Shown one piece after another: positions 15,591 to 24,850 of a DNA stretch of 64,000 bases (position 1 is the stretch's first letter; each line of letters begins with the position of its first letter). The stretch comes from Nocardioides sp. ChNu-153 (lineage in GTDB: Bacteria; Actinomycetota; Actinomycetes; Propionibacteriales; Nocardioidaceae). Under the pieces are notes generated by a model. It was not told the origin of the DNA. It saw only the letters and a program-made list of their open reading frames with translations, and searched no databases. A program made the position numbers and the translations under genes. Location of the stretch: positions 62,001 through 126,000 of the forward strand of contig NZ_JADEVT010000005.1 in the NCBI RefSeq assembly GCF_030466625.1, in the 5' to 3' direction.

Positions 15591-16715
15591 TCACCGCACG
15601 GTGAAGGTGCGCGTCACGGTCGACGGCAGCACGTTGCTGTTGCCGCGGTGGTGGATCACGGCGCTGTAGGTGCCCCGCGGCAGGTTGGGGAGGCGGAACA
15701 TGTTGTCGACCGTGCGGGGGTGCGACTGCACGATCCCCGAGTACCAGATCTCGCGCCGCCCCGAGAGCAGGGTCACCGTCATGCGGCCCGGCTGGGGTGC
15801 CGCGGTCGGACCGACGGGCGTGTAGAGGCCCTGGACGCGAAGCAGGCCGGTGTAGCGGGGGGTGGGGGTCCGCACGAACGACGAACCGACCCAGGCCTGA
15901 CCGCGGTCGACCTGCATGTGGTGCGTGACGGTGAGGCCGTCGCCCGGCCGGCCGTCGGTGTCGAGCGTGAACGTGGCCTGGTGAGGCCCCGCGGGGACCT
16001 GGTAGGGGTCACGGACGATGCTGACGGGACCTGGCTCGTCCGGGTCGTTCTCCCGGGGACTGCGCAGGACGGTCTGCACCTCGGTGATGGTGCGCCCCAG
16101 GAGGTCGTCGGTCTTCGTCATGGTGCCGCACCAGCTCGCGACGCCCTCGGGGACGACGCGCACGACCGCTCCGGGCCAGAAGGACGGTCCGGCGGACTCC
16201 TGGTAGCGCCACGACGAGTCCGCCGTCAGCACGAGGCGTGGGGTCTCGGTGGTCTGCAGCAGTGTCTCGTCCACCTCGGGCAGCGGCAGCTCGACCTGCG
16301 AACCCTCGACGCCAGGACTGGCCGGCTGCGCGACGTACATCGAGAAGTCGCGCTGGGGATCGGTGTAGGCGCACGACGGCACCGGGAAGAACCGGCCCGG
16401 GGACCAGCCCGGGTGAGCGGGTAGGCGGTGGTCGGGCGCGGCGAGCGCGTCCTCGAGGCCGGACGGGGCTGCGAAGACCTGGATCGGCGCACCGCCCTGC
16501 TCCGCCGGGACGGCGCCGGACACGTTGATGGCGACCTCCACGCCGTCGACGAAGCTCACCCTGTCGACACGGCCGTACGACGCGGTGAGGTCGCCCTGCA
16601 CCGGCTCGGCCGCTCCTGCGAGGGGAGCGGACAGCAGGCTGGCAGCCACCGCCAGCCCTGTACCGCCGGCCACGGCCGCCCCGCGCCGCCGCAGCTGCAA
16701 CGTGCTCGTCGTCAT
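15591..16715 (-). CDS. Secreted protein of unknown function
   Basis: About 374 residues from ATG 16715. The start carries a classic Sec signal: RRRG, a hydrophobic stretch of about 22 residues (GLAVAASLLSAPLAGAAE) and an Ala-x-Ala cleavage site near residue 35. The mature part is beta-rich with four Cys residues and no catalytic motif I recognise. The last 90 residues (LPNLPRGTYSAVIHHRG) resemble a small Ig-like or carboxypeptidase-regulatory beta domain. It is probably exported and free or wall-associated, with no membrane anchor seen. An ATG 14 codons upstream is less likely because it lacks a ribosome site. It stands alone. Confidence 0.75.
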   Translation of the reverse strand: MTTSTLQLRRRGAAVAGGTGLAVAASLLSAPLAGAAEPVQGDLTASYGRVDRVSFVDGVEVAINVSGAVPAEQGGAPIQVFAAPSGLEDALAAPDHRLPAHPGWSPGRFFPVPSCAYTDPQRDFSMYVAQPASPGVEGSQVELPLPEVDETLLQTTETPRLVLTADSSWRYQESAGPSFWPGAVVRVVPEGVASWCGTMTKTDDLLGRTITEVQTVLRSPRENDPDEPGPVSIVRDPYQVPAGPHQATFTLDTDGRPGDGLTVTHHMQVDRGQAWVGSSFVRTPTPRYTGLLRVQGLYTPVGPTAAPQPGRMTVTLLSGRREIWYSGIVQSHPRTVDNMFRLPNLPRGTYSAVIHHRGNSNVLPSTVTRTFTVR

Positions 16716-16839
16716 GATGTGCCCCCGTCCCGGCGGCCGACGGCCGGCCGCCACCGCAGCCTAGGTCGCCCGGCGACCGAGGGCGAGCACTTCTCCCACG
16801 CGCAGGAGGGGGCCGTGAGTGGCCCCGCTCCGGCCGTCC

Positions 16840-17013
16840 TCAGGCCGGCTCGGTCTCCGGGATCGGCGGCGGCGTGCTCGGCACGACGTCCGGGTCGGGA
16901 CCCGGCTCGATGACGGGGTCGGCGCCCGGCCCCGGGTCCGGCACAGGCTGGTCGGGCACCGGGTTGGGCGGCAGCGGATCGGTGGGCGTGGGCGGGGTCG
17001 GCACGGTGGTCAT
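16840..17013 (-). CDS. Small Pro/Asp-rich protein
   Basis: A 57-codon frame from ATG 17013: TTVPTPPTPTDPLPPNP, then alternating Pro, Asp and Gly to the end. It is acidic and intrinsically disordered, with no signal or membrane segment. Similar short Pro-rich proteins occur in actinomycetes without known function. Against it, no clear ribosome site precedes the ATG, and G+C-rich DNA readily gives such composition. I list it as a possible gene. Confidence 0.4.
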   Translation of the reverse strand: MTTVPTPPTPTDPLPPNPVPDQPVPDPGPGADPVIEPGPDPDVVPSTPPPIPETEPA

Positions 17014-17063
17014 GCCGACCGGTACCCGCGGCCTCTCGGCACGACCCGGGTCCGCCGCCGCCC

Positions 17064-17110
17064 GTTCGTGGTAGCAGCGCCACGGAATGTCTGGCGCTGC
17101 TACCACGAAC
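17064..17110. repeat. Perfect 19-bp inverted repeat
   Basis: GTTCGTGGTAGCAGCGCCA (17064-17082) is exactly repeated in inverse at 17092-17110 around a nine-base loop. There is no T-run. It lies upstream of eutB and of the small Pro-rich frame. Its GGTAGCAGCG core resembles the GGTAGGAGCG in the 72-bp repeats at 8484, so both may belong to one family of palindromic elements. Confidence 0.65.
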
Positions 17111-17225
17111 CGCCGGCGCCCCTCCACGAGCCGGGCGCCCCGGCGTACATGGATCCGCGCATGCTGCACGCCCGGACGGCTGCGCGTAACACGCGGGTGA
17201 CGCGGCGCGCCTACCGTCCGGGAGC

Positions 17226-18638
17226 GTGACCGTGTTCCGACAGACCCTCGGGTCGACGACCTACCGCTTCGACCACCTGGTCGAGCTCATGGCGAAGGCG
17301 TCGCCGCGCCGCTCCGGCGACGAGCTGGCGGGCTGCGCCGCCGCGACGGACGCCGAGCGCGCGGCCGCGCAGTGGGCGCTCGCCGACGTGCCGCTCGACC
17401 TCTTCCTCACCGAGCTGCTCGTGCCCGGCGAGACCGACGACGTGACGCGCCTGATCCTGGAGCAGCACGACGCCGCGGCCTTCGCCGCGATCTCCCACCT
17501 CACCGTGGGCGGCCTGCGCGACTGGCTGCTCGACGTCGTCACGCAGCCCGACGCCGCGCAGCGGCTGGCCGCCGTGCGCTGGGCGCTCACCCCCGAGATG
17601 GTGGCGGCGGTCAGCAAGCTGATGCGCAACCAGGACCTCGTGCGGGTGGCGCGGGCGGTCGAGGTGGTCACGGCGTTCCGCACCACGATCGGCCTGCCGG
17701 GGCGCCTGTCCACGCGCCTGCAGCCCAACCACCCCACCGACGACCCGCGCGGCATCACCGCCGCGACCCTCGACGGGCTGCTCCTGGGCGCGGGCGACGC
17801 GGTCATCGGCATCAACCCGGCCACCGACTCCCCGCAGGCGGTGACCGACCTGCTCCACCTGCTCGACGACGTGCGCCGCCGCTACGACATCCCCACCCAG
17901 TCGTGCGTGCTCACCCACGTCACCACGGCCATCGGGCTCATGGAGGCCGGGGCGCCCGTCGACCTCGTCTTCCAGTCGATCGCCGGCACCCAGGGCGCCA
18001 ACGAGGGCTTCGGCGTCACGCTGTCGATGCTCGCGGAGGCGAACGAGGCCGGGAAGGCGCTCGGGCGCGGCACGGTGGGCTCGGACGTCATGTACTTCGA
18101 GACCGGCCAGGGCTCCGCGCTGAGCGCCGGGGCCCACCTCGGCACCGGCGGCCGCCCGGTCGACCAGCAGACCCTCGAGACCCGCGCGTACGCCGTCGCC
18201 CGCGCCTTCGACCCCCTCCTCGTCAACACGGTGGTCGGGTTCATCGGCCCGGAGTACCTGTACGACGGCAAGCAGGTCGTGCGCGCCGGGCTGGAGGACC
18301 ACTTCTGCGCCAAGCTGCTCGGCCTGCAGATGGGCGCCGACGTCTGCTACACCAACCACACCGAGGCCGACTCCGACGACATGGACGTGCTGCTGACGAT
18401 GCTGGCCGCCGCCCGCGTCGGCTTCGTCATCTGCGTGCCGGGCGCCGACGACGTGATGCTCGGCTACCAGAGCCTGTCGTTCCACGACGCGCTCTACGCC
18501 CGCGAGGTGGTGGGCGCCCGCCCGGCGCCCGAGTTCGAGGCGTGGCTCTCGCGCGTGGGACTGATGTCACCGGAGGGACGGGTGCTGCCCGTGGACCCGC
18601 GCACCTCCGCGCTGCGCACCCTGGGGGCCGGGGCATGA
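17226..18638 (+). CDS. eutB: Ethanolamine ammonia-lyase heavy chain
   Basis: A 470-residue large subunit of the adenosylcobalamin-dependent lyase that splits ethanolamine into acetaldehyde and ammonia. Family features: an N-terminal segment with LMAKASPRRSGDELAG, PGRLSTRLQPNHPTDDP, QSIAGTQGANEGFGV and DVMYFETGQGSALSAGAH, which together form the substrate site in the TIM barrel. Length is normal. The GTG start lies nine bases after a TACCGT that could be a -10 box, so the mRNA may be nearly leaderless. The stop overlaps the eutC start (ATGA). No microcompartment shell or EutA reactivase gene is nearby, so this is the short, non-compartment form. Confidence 0.97.
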   Translation: MTVFRQTLGSTTYRFDHLVELMAKASPRRSGDELAGCAAATDAERAAAQWALADVPLDLFLTELLVPGETDDVTRLILEQHDAAAFAAISHLTVGGLRDWLLDVVTQPDAAQRLAAVRWALTPEMVAAVSKLMRNQDLVRVARAVEVVTAFRTTIGLPGRLSTRLQPNHPTDDPRGITAATLDGLLLGAGDAVIGINPATDSPQAVTDLLHLLDDVRRRYDIPTQSCVLTHVTTAIGLMEAGAPVDLVFQSIAGTQGANEGFGVTLSMLAEANEAGKALGRGTVGSDVMYFETGQGSALSAGAHLGTGGRPVDQQTLETRAYAVARAFDPLLVNTVVGFIGPEYLYDGKQVVRAGLEDHFCAKLLGLQMGADVCYTNHTEADSDDMDVLLTMLAAARVGFVICVPGADDVMLGYQSLSFHDALYAREVVGARPAPEFEAWLSRVGLMSPEGRVLPVDPRTSALRTLGAGA

Positions 18639-19420
18639 GCGACGAGGACTTCTGGGCGGCGATGCGTCGCACCACGGCGTCCCGCATCGGGCTGGGCCGC
18701 ACCGGCGACACCGTCGCGCTGCGCGACGTGCTCGCCTTCCGCGCCGCCCACGCCCAGGCCCGCGACGCCGTGCACGTCCCGGTCGACGTCGCGGCGCTGA
18801 GCGCCGACCTGGAGGCGCGCGGCCTGGGCACGCCGTACGTCGTGCGCAGCCGCGCCGGGGACCGGGGGGAGTACCTGCGCCGCCCCGACCTCGGTCGCGA
18901 GCCCCTCGACCTCTCGGCGCTGCCCGCAGCGGCGGAGGGGGAGGGTCCCGACATCGGCGTCGTGCTCGCCGACGGCCTGTCGGGCCAGGCGCTCACCGAC
19001 CACGCGCCCGCGCTCGTGGCGGCCCTGCGCGCGACCCTGCCGTCGTCCCTCACCTGGGCGCCCCTCGTCGTGGCCACCGACGCCCGGGTCGCCCTCGGCG
19101 ACCACGTCGGCGCGCGGATGGGCGTGGGCACCCTGCTCGTGGTCATCGGCGAGCGCCCGGGCCTGTCGGTGCCCAGCAGCCTGGGCGTCTACCTCACCCA
19201 CCGGCCGCGGCCGGGGCGGCGCGACTCGGAGCGCAACTGCGTCTCCAACGTGCACCCGCCCGACGGCCTCGACCACGGTACGGCGGCCCGCGTCGTCGCC
19301 GCGCTCGTGACGGGTGCGCGCGCCCTGGGGGAGTCGGGGGTCCGGCTCAAGGACACCTCGGGTGCCCTCGCCGGGGGGCCCGGTGGCGTGCCCGACGCCC
19401 CCGCGGTGTCCGAGAACTGA
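18635..19420 (+). CDS. eutC: Ethanolamine ammonia-lyase light chain
   Basis: A 261-residue small subunit that helps bind adenosylcobalamin at the interface with EutB. RTTASRIGLGRTGDTVALRD near the start, VVLADGLSGQAL and VGARMGVGTLLVVIGERPGL in the centre, and RDSERNCVSNVHPPDG toward the end are standard EutC features. It is coupled to eutB by a 4-base overlap and followed by a strong hairpin, so the two form a complete bicistronic unit. The last 25 residues are a Gly/Pro-rich tail longer than usual. Confidence 0.97.
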   Translation: MSDEDFWAAMRRTTASRIGLGRTGDTVALRDVLAFRAAHAQARDAVHVPVDVAALSADLEARGLGTPYVVRSRAGDRGEYLRRPDLGREPLDLSALPAAAEGEGPDIGVVLADGLSGQALTDHAPALVAALRATLPSSLTWAPLVVATDARVALGDHVGARMGVGTLLVVIGERPGLSVPSSLGVYLTHRPRPGRRDSERNCVSNVHPPDGLDHGTAARVVAALVTGARALGESGVRLKDTSGALAGGPGGVPDAPAVSEN

Positions 19421-19433
19421 GACGAGCACCGCC

Positions 19434-19480
19434 CGACGGCCCCCGCCGACGCCCTTCCACGGTGTCGGCGGGGGCCGTCG
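19434..19480 (+). terminator. Terminator hairpin after eutC
   Basis: CGACGGCCCCCGCCGAC (19434-19450) pairs perfectly with 19464-19480 around a 13-base loop. It starts 14 bases after the eutC stop and has no T-run. Confidence 0.75.
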
Positions 19481-19615
19481 CACGCGGTCGTCGTGGCCTG
19501 GGTCACAGGCGCGCGGCCCTCAGTCGGGCGAGACCTGGATCACATCGCTGACCAGCGGAATCGCCTCCTGACGACCTCGCGAGCGACCCGGATCGCACCC
19601 GCCGTGACGCCGGCG

Positions 19616-19644
19616 TTGCCCTCGTGTCACCGGCGCATTACATA
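19616..19644 (+). promoter_or_regulatory. Promoter of the ABC transporter operon
   Basis: TTGCCC (19616-19621) and TACATA (19639-19644) are separated by exactly 17 bases, a good sigma-70-type match in an A+T-rich patch. The -10 box lies at the left edge of a loose inverted repeat, ACATA...TATGT, which could be an operator. The leader to the ATG at 19805 is about 150 bases, long enough for further control. Confidence 0.5.
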
Positions 19645-19804
19645 AGCGATCACCTATGTTGCTGGTCAACAGACGTATTAGACACGCATGTTGTCGCTCG
19701 CGCAGGATCCTCTCCGACCCCCCGCCTGACACTCGGATCGAGGCGGAACGCGTTCGGTACCGGCCGGCCCCCGCGGCCGGCCGGGACACCTCGAGAGGAC
19801 CCCC

Positions 19805-21367
19805 ATGCGCACCTCCACCACCACGCGCCTCCGTGCCGCCGCACGTCCCCGTGTCGCGGCGCTGACGGCCGCCGCCGTCGCCTCGCTGACCCTGGCCGCC
19901 TGCGGCGGCGGGAGCAGCTCCGCGAGCGAGAGCACCCTGCGCTTCGGCCTGTCGGCCGAGCCCGTCACCCTGACGACGGGCGTCTGGCAGGGCTCCGCGA
20001 CCAACTTCGTGCTGACCCTCGTCCACCGCGGGCTCATGACGCTCGACGAGTCGGGCGAGCTCGTGCCCGGCCTCGCCGAGTCGGTCGAGACGCCCGACCC
20101 CACGACGTACGTCTTCACCCTCCACGAGGGCCTGACGTTCTCCGACGGCTCGCCGCTGACGGCGCAGAACGTGAAGAGCTCGCTGGAGTACTACGCGGAC
20201 CCCGAGTCCGGCTCCACGCTCATCGCGGGCCTGCAGGACATCGCCGAGATCACCGCCGACAGCGACACCCAGGTCACCATCACGCTCGCCGCGCCCAACA
20301 ACGCGTTCCTCGAGTACCTCGCGGTCCCGACCGCCGCGATCGTCCCCGACGCCAGCCTCAACGCCGACACGCCCAACAACGTCGGCGCCGGCCCGTTCGT
20401 CCTCGAGGACAGCCAGGCGGGCGTCGGCATGACGCTGGCGAAGTTCGACGACTACTACGACGCCGAGGACGTGGCGCTCGAGGAGATCGACGTCTCCTAC
20501 TACGCCGACGGCGACGCCCGCGCCAACGCGCTCGTGAGCGGCGACGTCGACATGATCGACTACGTCACCTGGGAGAACTTCGACCGCGTCGGCGACACCG
20601 ACGGCGTCGAGCTCGCCGCCCAGCCCGGCCCGTTCCAGTACGTGCAGTTCAACACCGTCGAGGGCCCCTTCGCCGACCCGCTGGTGCGCGAGGCCGTCGC
20701 CCACGCGATCAACCGCGACAACGCCCTGACCGCCGCCTTCCAGAGCAACGGCGAGCCGCTCTACGGCGTCGTGATGCCCGAGGACCCCGCGCTCGAGGGC
20801 GTCGGCGACGACCTGTGGAGCTACGACCCCGACCGGGCGAAGGAGCTGCTGGCCGAGGCCGGCTACCCCGACGGCTTCTCCGCCACGCTGCTCGCCACCT
20901 CGCAGTACACGTTCCTCCAGGACACCGCGCTGTCGGTGCAGCAGGACCTGCAGGCCATCGGCATCGACGTCACCCTCGACGCCCCCGACTGGTCGGGCCG
21001 CCTGGAGAAGGGCGCGGCCGGCGACTACGACCTCGCCGTCTCCGGCGACGTCGGCATCGTGACGAACCCGTCGTACCTGCTCGGCCACGTGCAGGGCCCG
21101 GACAACTTCAACCGCAGCTTCGGCTACCAGAACCCCGAGATCGCGGCGGCGCTGACCGACGGCCTGCGCGCCACCGACGACGCGGCCCGCGTGGCGGCGT
21201 ACGAGGAGGCGTTCTCGATCTTCGCCACCGACGTGCCGTTCGCGACCATCGACACCCGCGACCAGGCCTGGGCCCACAGCGACGACGTCGAGGGCTTCGC
21301 CAACCTGCCGGGCTTCCACACGTTCTTCAGCGGCTACACGCTGGCGAACACCTCCATCGAGCGCTGA
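19805..21367 (+). CDS. Peptide/nickel-type ABC transporter substrate-binding lipoprotein
   Basis: A 520-residue family-5 solute-binding protein. The signal peptide ends in the lipobox LAAC (Cys33), so the protein is lipid-anchored outside the membrane. LRFGLSAEPVTL, RGLMTLDESGELVPGLAESV, YVFTLHEGLTFSDGSPLTA and DPLVREAVAHAINRDNAL are the standard family segments. It captures a substrate, perhaps a peptide or a small nitrogenous compound, for the two permeases that follow. The downstream C-N hydrolase and aldolase suggest a catabolic substrate rather than nickel. GAGAGG lies seven bases before the ATG. It is the first gene of an operon reaching at least to the ATPase. Confidence 0.95.
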   Translation: MRTSTTTRLRAAARPRVAALTAAAVASLTLAACGGGSSSASESTLRFGLSAEPVTLTTGVWQGSATNFVLTLVHRGLMTLDESGELVPGLAESVETPDPTTYVFTLHEGLTFSDGSPLTAQNVKSSLEYYADPESGSTLIAGLQDIAEITADSDTQVTITLAAPNNAFLEYLAVPTAAIVPDASLNADTPNNVGAGPFVLEDSQAGVGMTLAKFDDYYDAEDVALEEIDVSYYADGDARANALVSGDVDMIDYVTWENFDRVGDTDGVELAAQPGPFQYVQFNTVEGPFADPLVREAVAHAINRDNALTAAFQSNGEPLYGVVMPEDPALEGVGDDLWSYDPDRAKELLAEAGYPDGFSATLLATSQYTFLQDTALSVQQDLQAIGIDVTLDAPDWSGRLEKGAAGDYDLAVSGDVGIVTNPSYLLGHVQGPDNFNRSFGYQNPEIAAALTDGLRATDDAARVAAYEEAFSIFATDVPFATIDTRDQAWAHSDDVEGFANLPGFHTFFSGYTLANTSIER

Positions 21368-21389
21368 GCGACGCCGGAGAGGGACGACC

Positions 21390-22340
21390 GTGTTCTCGTA
21401 CGTGCTGCGCAGGATCGGGGTGGGCGCCGGCCTGGTGCTCCTGGTCCTGACGCTCATCTTCCTGGCCCTGCACCTGGTGCCCGGCGACCCCGCGATGCTG
21501 CTGCTCTCCCAGGGTGACGGCGCGTCCGTCACCCCGGAGGCGGTCGCCCGGGTCCGGACCCAGCTCGGCCTCGACGAGCCGCTGCTCACGCAGTACTGGC
21601 AGTTCCTCTCCGGCGCGCTCACCGGCGACCTCGGCGAGTCGTTCCGCAACCAGCAGGCGGTCTCCGAGGCCATCGGCGAGCGTCTGCCGCGCACGCTGGA
21701 GCTCGTCGGCCTCGCGACGCTCATCGCGGTCGTCGTCGGCGTGCCGTGGGGCGCGCTGGCGGCCCGCAAGGGCGGCTGGTTCGACTCGCTGACCTCGGTG
21801 CTCACCTCCATCGGCGTCGCCCTGCCGGTCTTCGTGTTCGGCTCGGTGCTCATCCTCGTCTTCGCGCTGAACCTGGGTTGGCTGCCCGCCGGCGGCTTCG
21901 CCGAGTGGGGCGAGGACCCGGGCCGCCACGCCCAGGTGCTCGTGCTGCCGGCCATCGCCCTGGCGGTGGGCTTCGCCTCCACGGTGGCGCGGATGACCCG
22001 CTCCGCGGTGCTCGAGATGCTCCACCAGGACTGGGTGCGCACGGCCCGCTCGCTCGGCCTGTCGCGCCGGGCGGTGTTCCGCCGCTACGTGCTGCGCAAC
22101 TCCCTGACCCCCGTGGTGACGACGGTGGGCATCGGCGTCGGCACGCTGCTGGGCTCGACCGTGCTCGTCGAGCGGGTCTTCAACTACCCGGGGCTCTCGA
22201 GCCTGCTGGTCGAGGCCGTCACCGCCCGCGACTACCCGGTCGTGCAGGGCATCGTCATCACGATCGCCGTCCTGTTCGTGTCCATCAACATCCTCGTCGA
22301 CGTGCTCTACGGCGTGCTCGACCCGAGAGTGAGGCGATGA
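21390..22340 (+). CDS. ABC transporter permease (DppB/OppB type)
   Basis: A 316-residue inner-membrane permease. The N-terminal helix FSYVLRRIGVGAGLVLLVL and HLVPGDPAMLLL are typical of DppB-like proteins. Six membrane segments follow, and the EAA loop (TARSLGLSRRAVFRRYVLRN) that docks on the ATPase is present. NYPGLSSLLVEAV near the end is conserved in the family. It begins at a GTG 22 bases after the binding-protein stop and overlaps the next permease by four bases. Confidence 0.95.
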   Translation: MFSYVLRRIGVGAGLVLLVLTLIFLALHLVPGDPAMLLLSQGDGASVTPEAVARVRTQLGLDEPLLTQYWQFLSGALTGDLGESFRNQQAVSEAIGERLPRTLELVGLATLIAVVVGVPWGALAARKGGWFDSLTSVLTSIGVALPVFVFGSVLILVFALNLGWLPAGGFAEWGEDPGRHAQVLVLPAIALAVGFASTVARMTRSAVLEMLHQDWVRTARSLGLSRRAVFRRYVLRNSLTPVVTTVGIGVGTLLGSTVLVERVFNYPGLSSLLVEAVTARDYPVVQGIVITIAVLFVSINILVDVLYGVLDPRVRR

Positions 22341-23182
22341 GGGTGCTGACCCGTCTCCGTCACGCGCTGAGCCCCCTGCGGGCCGTCGCCCTGGCCTACG
22401 TCGGCCTCATGCTGCTCGTGCTCCTGCTCGCCCCGGTGATCTCACCGCACGACCCGCTGACCCAGGACGTCGCGAACCGGCTGCAGTCGCCGGGTCTCGG
22501 CACCCACCTGCTCGGCACCGACGAGCTGGGCCGCGACATCCTCAGCCGCGTCGTGCACGGCGCCCGCGTCGAGCTGCTCATCGCGCTCGGCGCCACGCTC
22601 CTCGCGATGGTCCTCGGCACCCTGCTCGGCCTGCTGGGCGGCTACTTCGGCGGCCTCGTCGAGGTCCTCACCATGCGCGTGCTCGTCGACGTGCTGCTCG
22701 CCTTCCCGCCGATCATCCTGGTGCTGCTCGCGGTGACGCTGCGCGGCCCCGGTACGGCGACGCTCATCGTCGCGATGGGTGTGCTGTTCGCGCCCACCTT
22801 CGCCCGCATCGCGTACGGCCAGGTCATCTCGGTGAAGCGGCTGGAGTACGTCGAGGCCGCCACCGCGTTCGGCGCCCCGACCCGCACCCGGCTGCTCGGC
22901 GTGATCCTGCCGAACATCTCCGCGCCCCTCATCGTGCAGGTCTCGCTCACCATCGCCACGGCGATCCTGCTCGAGTCCGGTCTCAGCTACCTGGGCCTGG
23001 GGGTCGTGCCGCCGACCCCGTCGTGGGGCTCGATGGTGGCCCAGGGCCAGCGCTACCTGTCCAGCGACCCCCACGTCCTGCTCGTGCCCGGCGCCTTCGT
23101 CGTGCTCACCATCCTGGCCTTCGGCCTGGTCGGCGACGCGCTGCGCTCGGGGCTCGACCCGAAGTCGAGGAACCAGCGATGA
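22337..23182 (+). CDS. ABC transporter permease (DppC/OppC type)
   Basis: A 281-residue second permease forming a heterodimer with the first. It has the N-terminal membrane helix, then PLTQDVANRLQSPG and HLLGTDELGRDILSRVVHGAR, the DppC signature (GTDxxGRD). The EAA loop is AATAFGAPTRTRLLGVILPN, and GLSYLGLGVVPPTPSWG is characteristic of the C-terminal part. Start and stop overlap neighbouring genes by four bases, indicating tight translational coupling. Confidence 0.95.
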   Translation: MRVLTRLRHALSPLRAVALAYVGLMLLVLLLAPVISPHDPLTQDVANRLQSPGLGTHLLGTDELGRDILSRVVHGARVELLIALGATLLAMVLGTLLGLLGGYFGGLVEVLTMRVLVDVLLAFPPIILVLLAVTLRGPGTATLIVAMGVLFAPTFARIAYGQVISVKRLEYVEAATAFGAPTRTRLLGVILPNISAPLIVQVSLTIATAILLESGLSYLGLGVVPPTPSWGSMVAQGQRYLSSDPHVLLVPGAFVVLTILAFGLVGDALRSGLDPKSRNQR

Positions 23183-24849
23183 CCCAGCCCGTGCTCGAGA
23201 AGACCCCGACGACCACCGCGCTGCTCGAGATCTCCGACGTCAGCGTCGAGTTCGGCGGCCCGAAGCGGTTCACGGCCGTCACCCACGGCATCAGCTTCTC
23301 CGTCGCCCCCGGCGAGACGGTCGCGCTCGTCGGCGAGTCCGGCTCCGGCAAGTCGGTGACCGCCATGGCGGTGCTCGACCTGCTGCCGGAGGGCGCCCGC
23401 CGTACCGGCTCGATCCGGCTCGCCGGCGAGGAGCTGGTGGGCGCGTCGGAGCGGCGGATGCGGGAGGTGCGCGGCAACGACGTGGCCGTGATCTTCCAGG
23501 AGCCCATGACGGCGCTCAACCCCGTCTACACGATCGGCCACCACCTGGTGGAGGCCATCCGCAGCCACCGCGACGTCGACAAGGCCGCCGCCCGGGAGCG
23601 GGCCGTCGAGCTGCTGCGCCAGGTGCACATGCCCGACCCCGAGGTGAAGGTCGGCCACTACCCCCACCAGCTCTCCGGCGGGCAGCGGCAGCGGGCGATG
23701 ATCGCCATGGCGATGGCCTCGGAGCCCCAGCTGCTCATCGCCGACGAGCCGACCACGGCGCTCGACGTCACGGTGCAGGCCGAGATCCTCGACCTCGTGC
23801 GCGAGCTGCAGCAGCGCACCGGCATGAGCGTCCTCGTCATCACCCACGACATGGGCGTCGTCGCCGACGTCGCCGACCGCGTCGTCGTGATGCGCGACGG
23901 CCGGGTCGTCGAGGAGGCGCCCGCCGTCGAGCTGTTCGCCCGCCCCCGCCACGAGTACACGCGGGCGCTCCTCGACGCCGTCCCCCGCCTCGGGTCGGGT
24001 ACGACGAGCTCCGCCGTCGTCGACCGCGACGCCACCCCGGTGCTCGAGCTGTCCGGGGTCGCCATCGAGTACCCCGGCTCGTTCCGCCGGTCCGGCTTCC
24101 GGGCGGGTCACGACCTCGACATCCGCGTCGCGCCCGGCGAGATCGTGGGCCTGGTCGGCGAGTCCGGATCGGGCAAGTCGACGATCGGGCGCCTCGCCAT
24201 GGGCCTCCTGCCCGTCGCGGAGGGCCGGATGAGCATCGCCGGGCGCGACGTGAGCGCCGGCGGCAAGGCCGACCTGCGCCACGTCCGCGAGCACGTGTCG
24301 ATGGTCTTCCAGGACCCCGCGTCCTCGCTCGACCCCCGGCGCACCATCGGCCAGGTGGTCACCGACCCGCTGCGCTGGACCGGGAAGCTCACCGACCGCA
24401 AGGCCTGCCGCCTGCGGGCCGAGGAGCTGCTCGACCAGGTCCGGCTGCCGAAGGCGTGGGTCGACCGCTACCCCCACGAGCTCTCCGGCGGCCAGCGCCA
24501 GCGGGTCGGCATCGCCCGGGCGATGGCGACGAACCCCCGCCTCCTGGTGGCCGACGAGCCCACCTCGGCGCTCGACGTCTCGGTGCAGGCCGCGGTGCTC
24601 GACCTCTTCTCGGACCTGCAGCGCGAGTTCGGCTTCTCCTGCCTCTTCATCACCCACGACCTCTCGGTCGTGGAGCAGCTCGCCACCTCCGTGGTGGTGC
24701 TGCGCAGCGGCCGGGTGGTCGAGCAGGGCACCACGGCGCGGGTGCTGGACGCCCCGCAGGAGGACTACACGCGCCGGCTCATCGCCGCCGCCCCCGTCCC
24801 CGACCCCGAGCTGCAGGCCCGTCGTCGCTCCGAGCGGCTGGCCGGCTGA
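23179..24849 (+). CDS. Fused dual ATPase of a peptide/nickel-type ABC transporter
   Basis: A 556-residue protein with two complete ATPase domains in one chain, equivalent to DppD plus DppF. Each half has a Walker A (GESGSGKS, near residues 53 and 331), a signature (LSGGQRQR), a Walker B (LLIADEP and LLVADEP) and an H-loop His (ITHDMGVV and ITHDLSVV). The oligopeptide-type C-terminal extension ([24 protein letters not shown]) follows each half. It powers uptake by the two permeases. The coupled ATGA start confirms operon membership, and only one base separates its stop from the LysR gene. Confidence 0.96.
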   Translation: MTQPVLEKTPTTTALLEISDVSVEFGGPKRFTAVTHGISFSVAPGETVALVGESGSGKSVTAMAVLDLLPEGARRTGSIRLAGEELVGASERRMREVRGNDVAVIFQEPMTALNPVYTIGHHLVEAIRSHRDVDKAAARERAVELLRQVHMPDPEVKVGHYPHQLSGGQRQRAMIAMAMASEPQLLIADEPTTALDVTVQAEILDLVRELQQRTGMSVLVITHDMGVVADVADRVVVMRDGRVVEEAPAVELFARPRHEYTRALLDAVPRLGSGTTSSAVVDRDATPVLELSGVAIEYPGSFRRSGFRAGHDLDIRVAPGEIVGLVGESGSGKSTIGRLAMGLLPVAEGRMSIAGRDVSAGGKADLRHVREHVSMVFQDPASSLDPRRTIGQVVTDPLRWTGKLTDRKACRLRAEELLDQVRLPKAWVDRYPHELSGGQRQRVGIARAMATNPRLLVADEPTSALDVSVQAAVLDLFSDLQREFGFSCLFITHDLSVVEQLATSVVVLRSGRVVEQGTTARVLDAPQEDYTRRLIAAAPVPDPELQARRRSERLAG

Positions 24850-24850
24850 C

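Noticed and set aside
17226..19420. Bacterial microcompartment-type eut operon
   Set aside because: Only eutB and eutC are present; no shell, eutA or aldehyde dehydrogenase genes are adjacent.
19520..22042. Very long minus-strand open frame opposite the ABC transporter genes
   Set aside because: It is antisense to genes with clear lipobox, permease and coupling signals; its composition is the low-complexity shadow typical of G+C-rich DNA.
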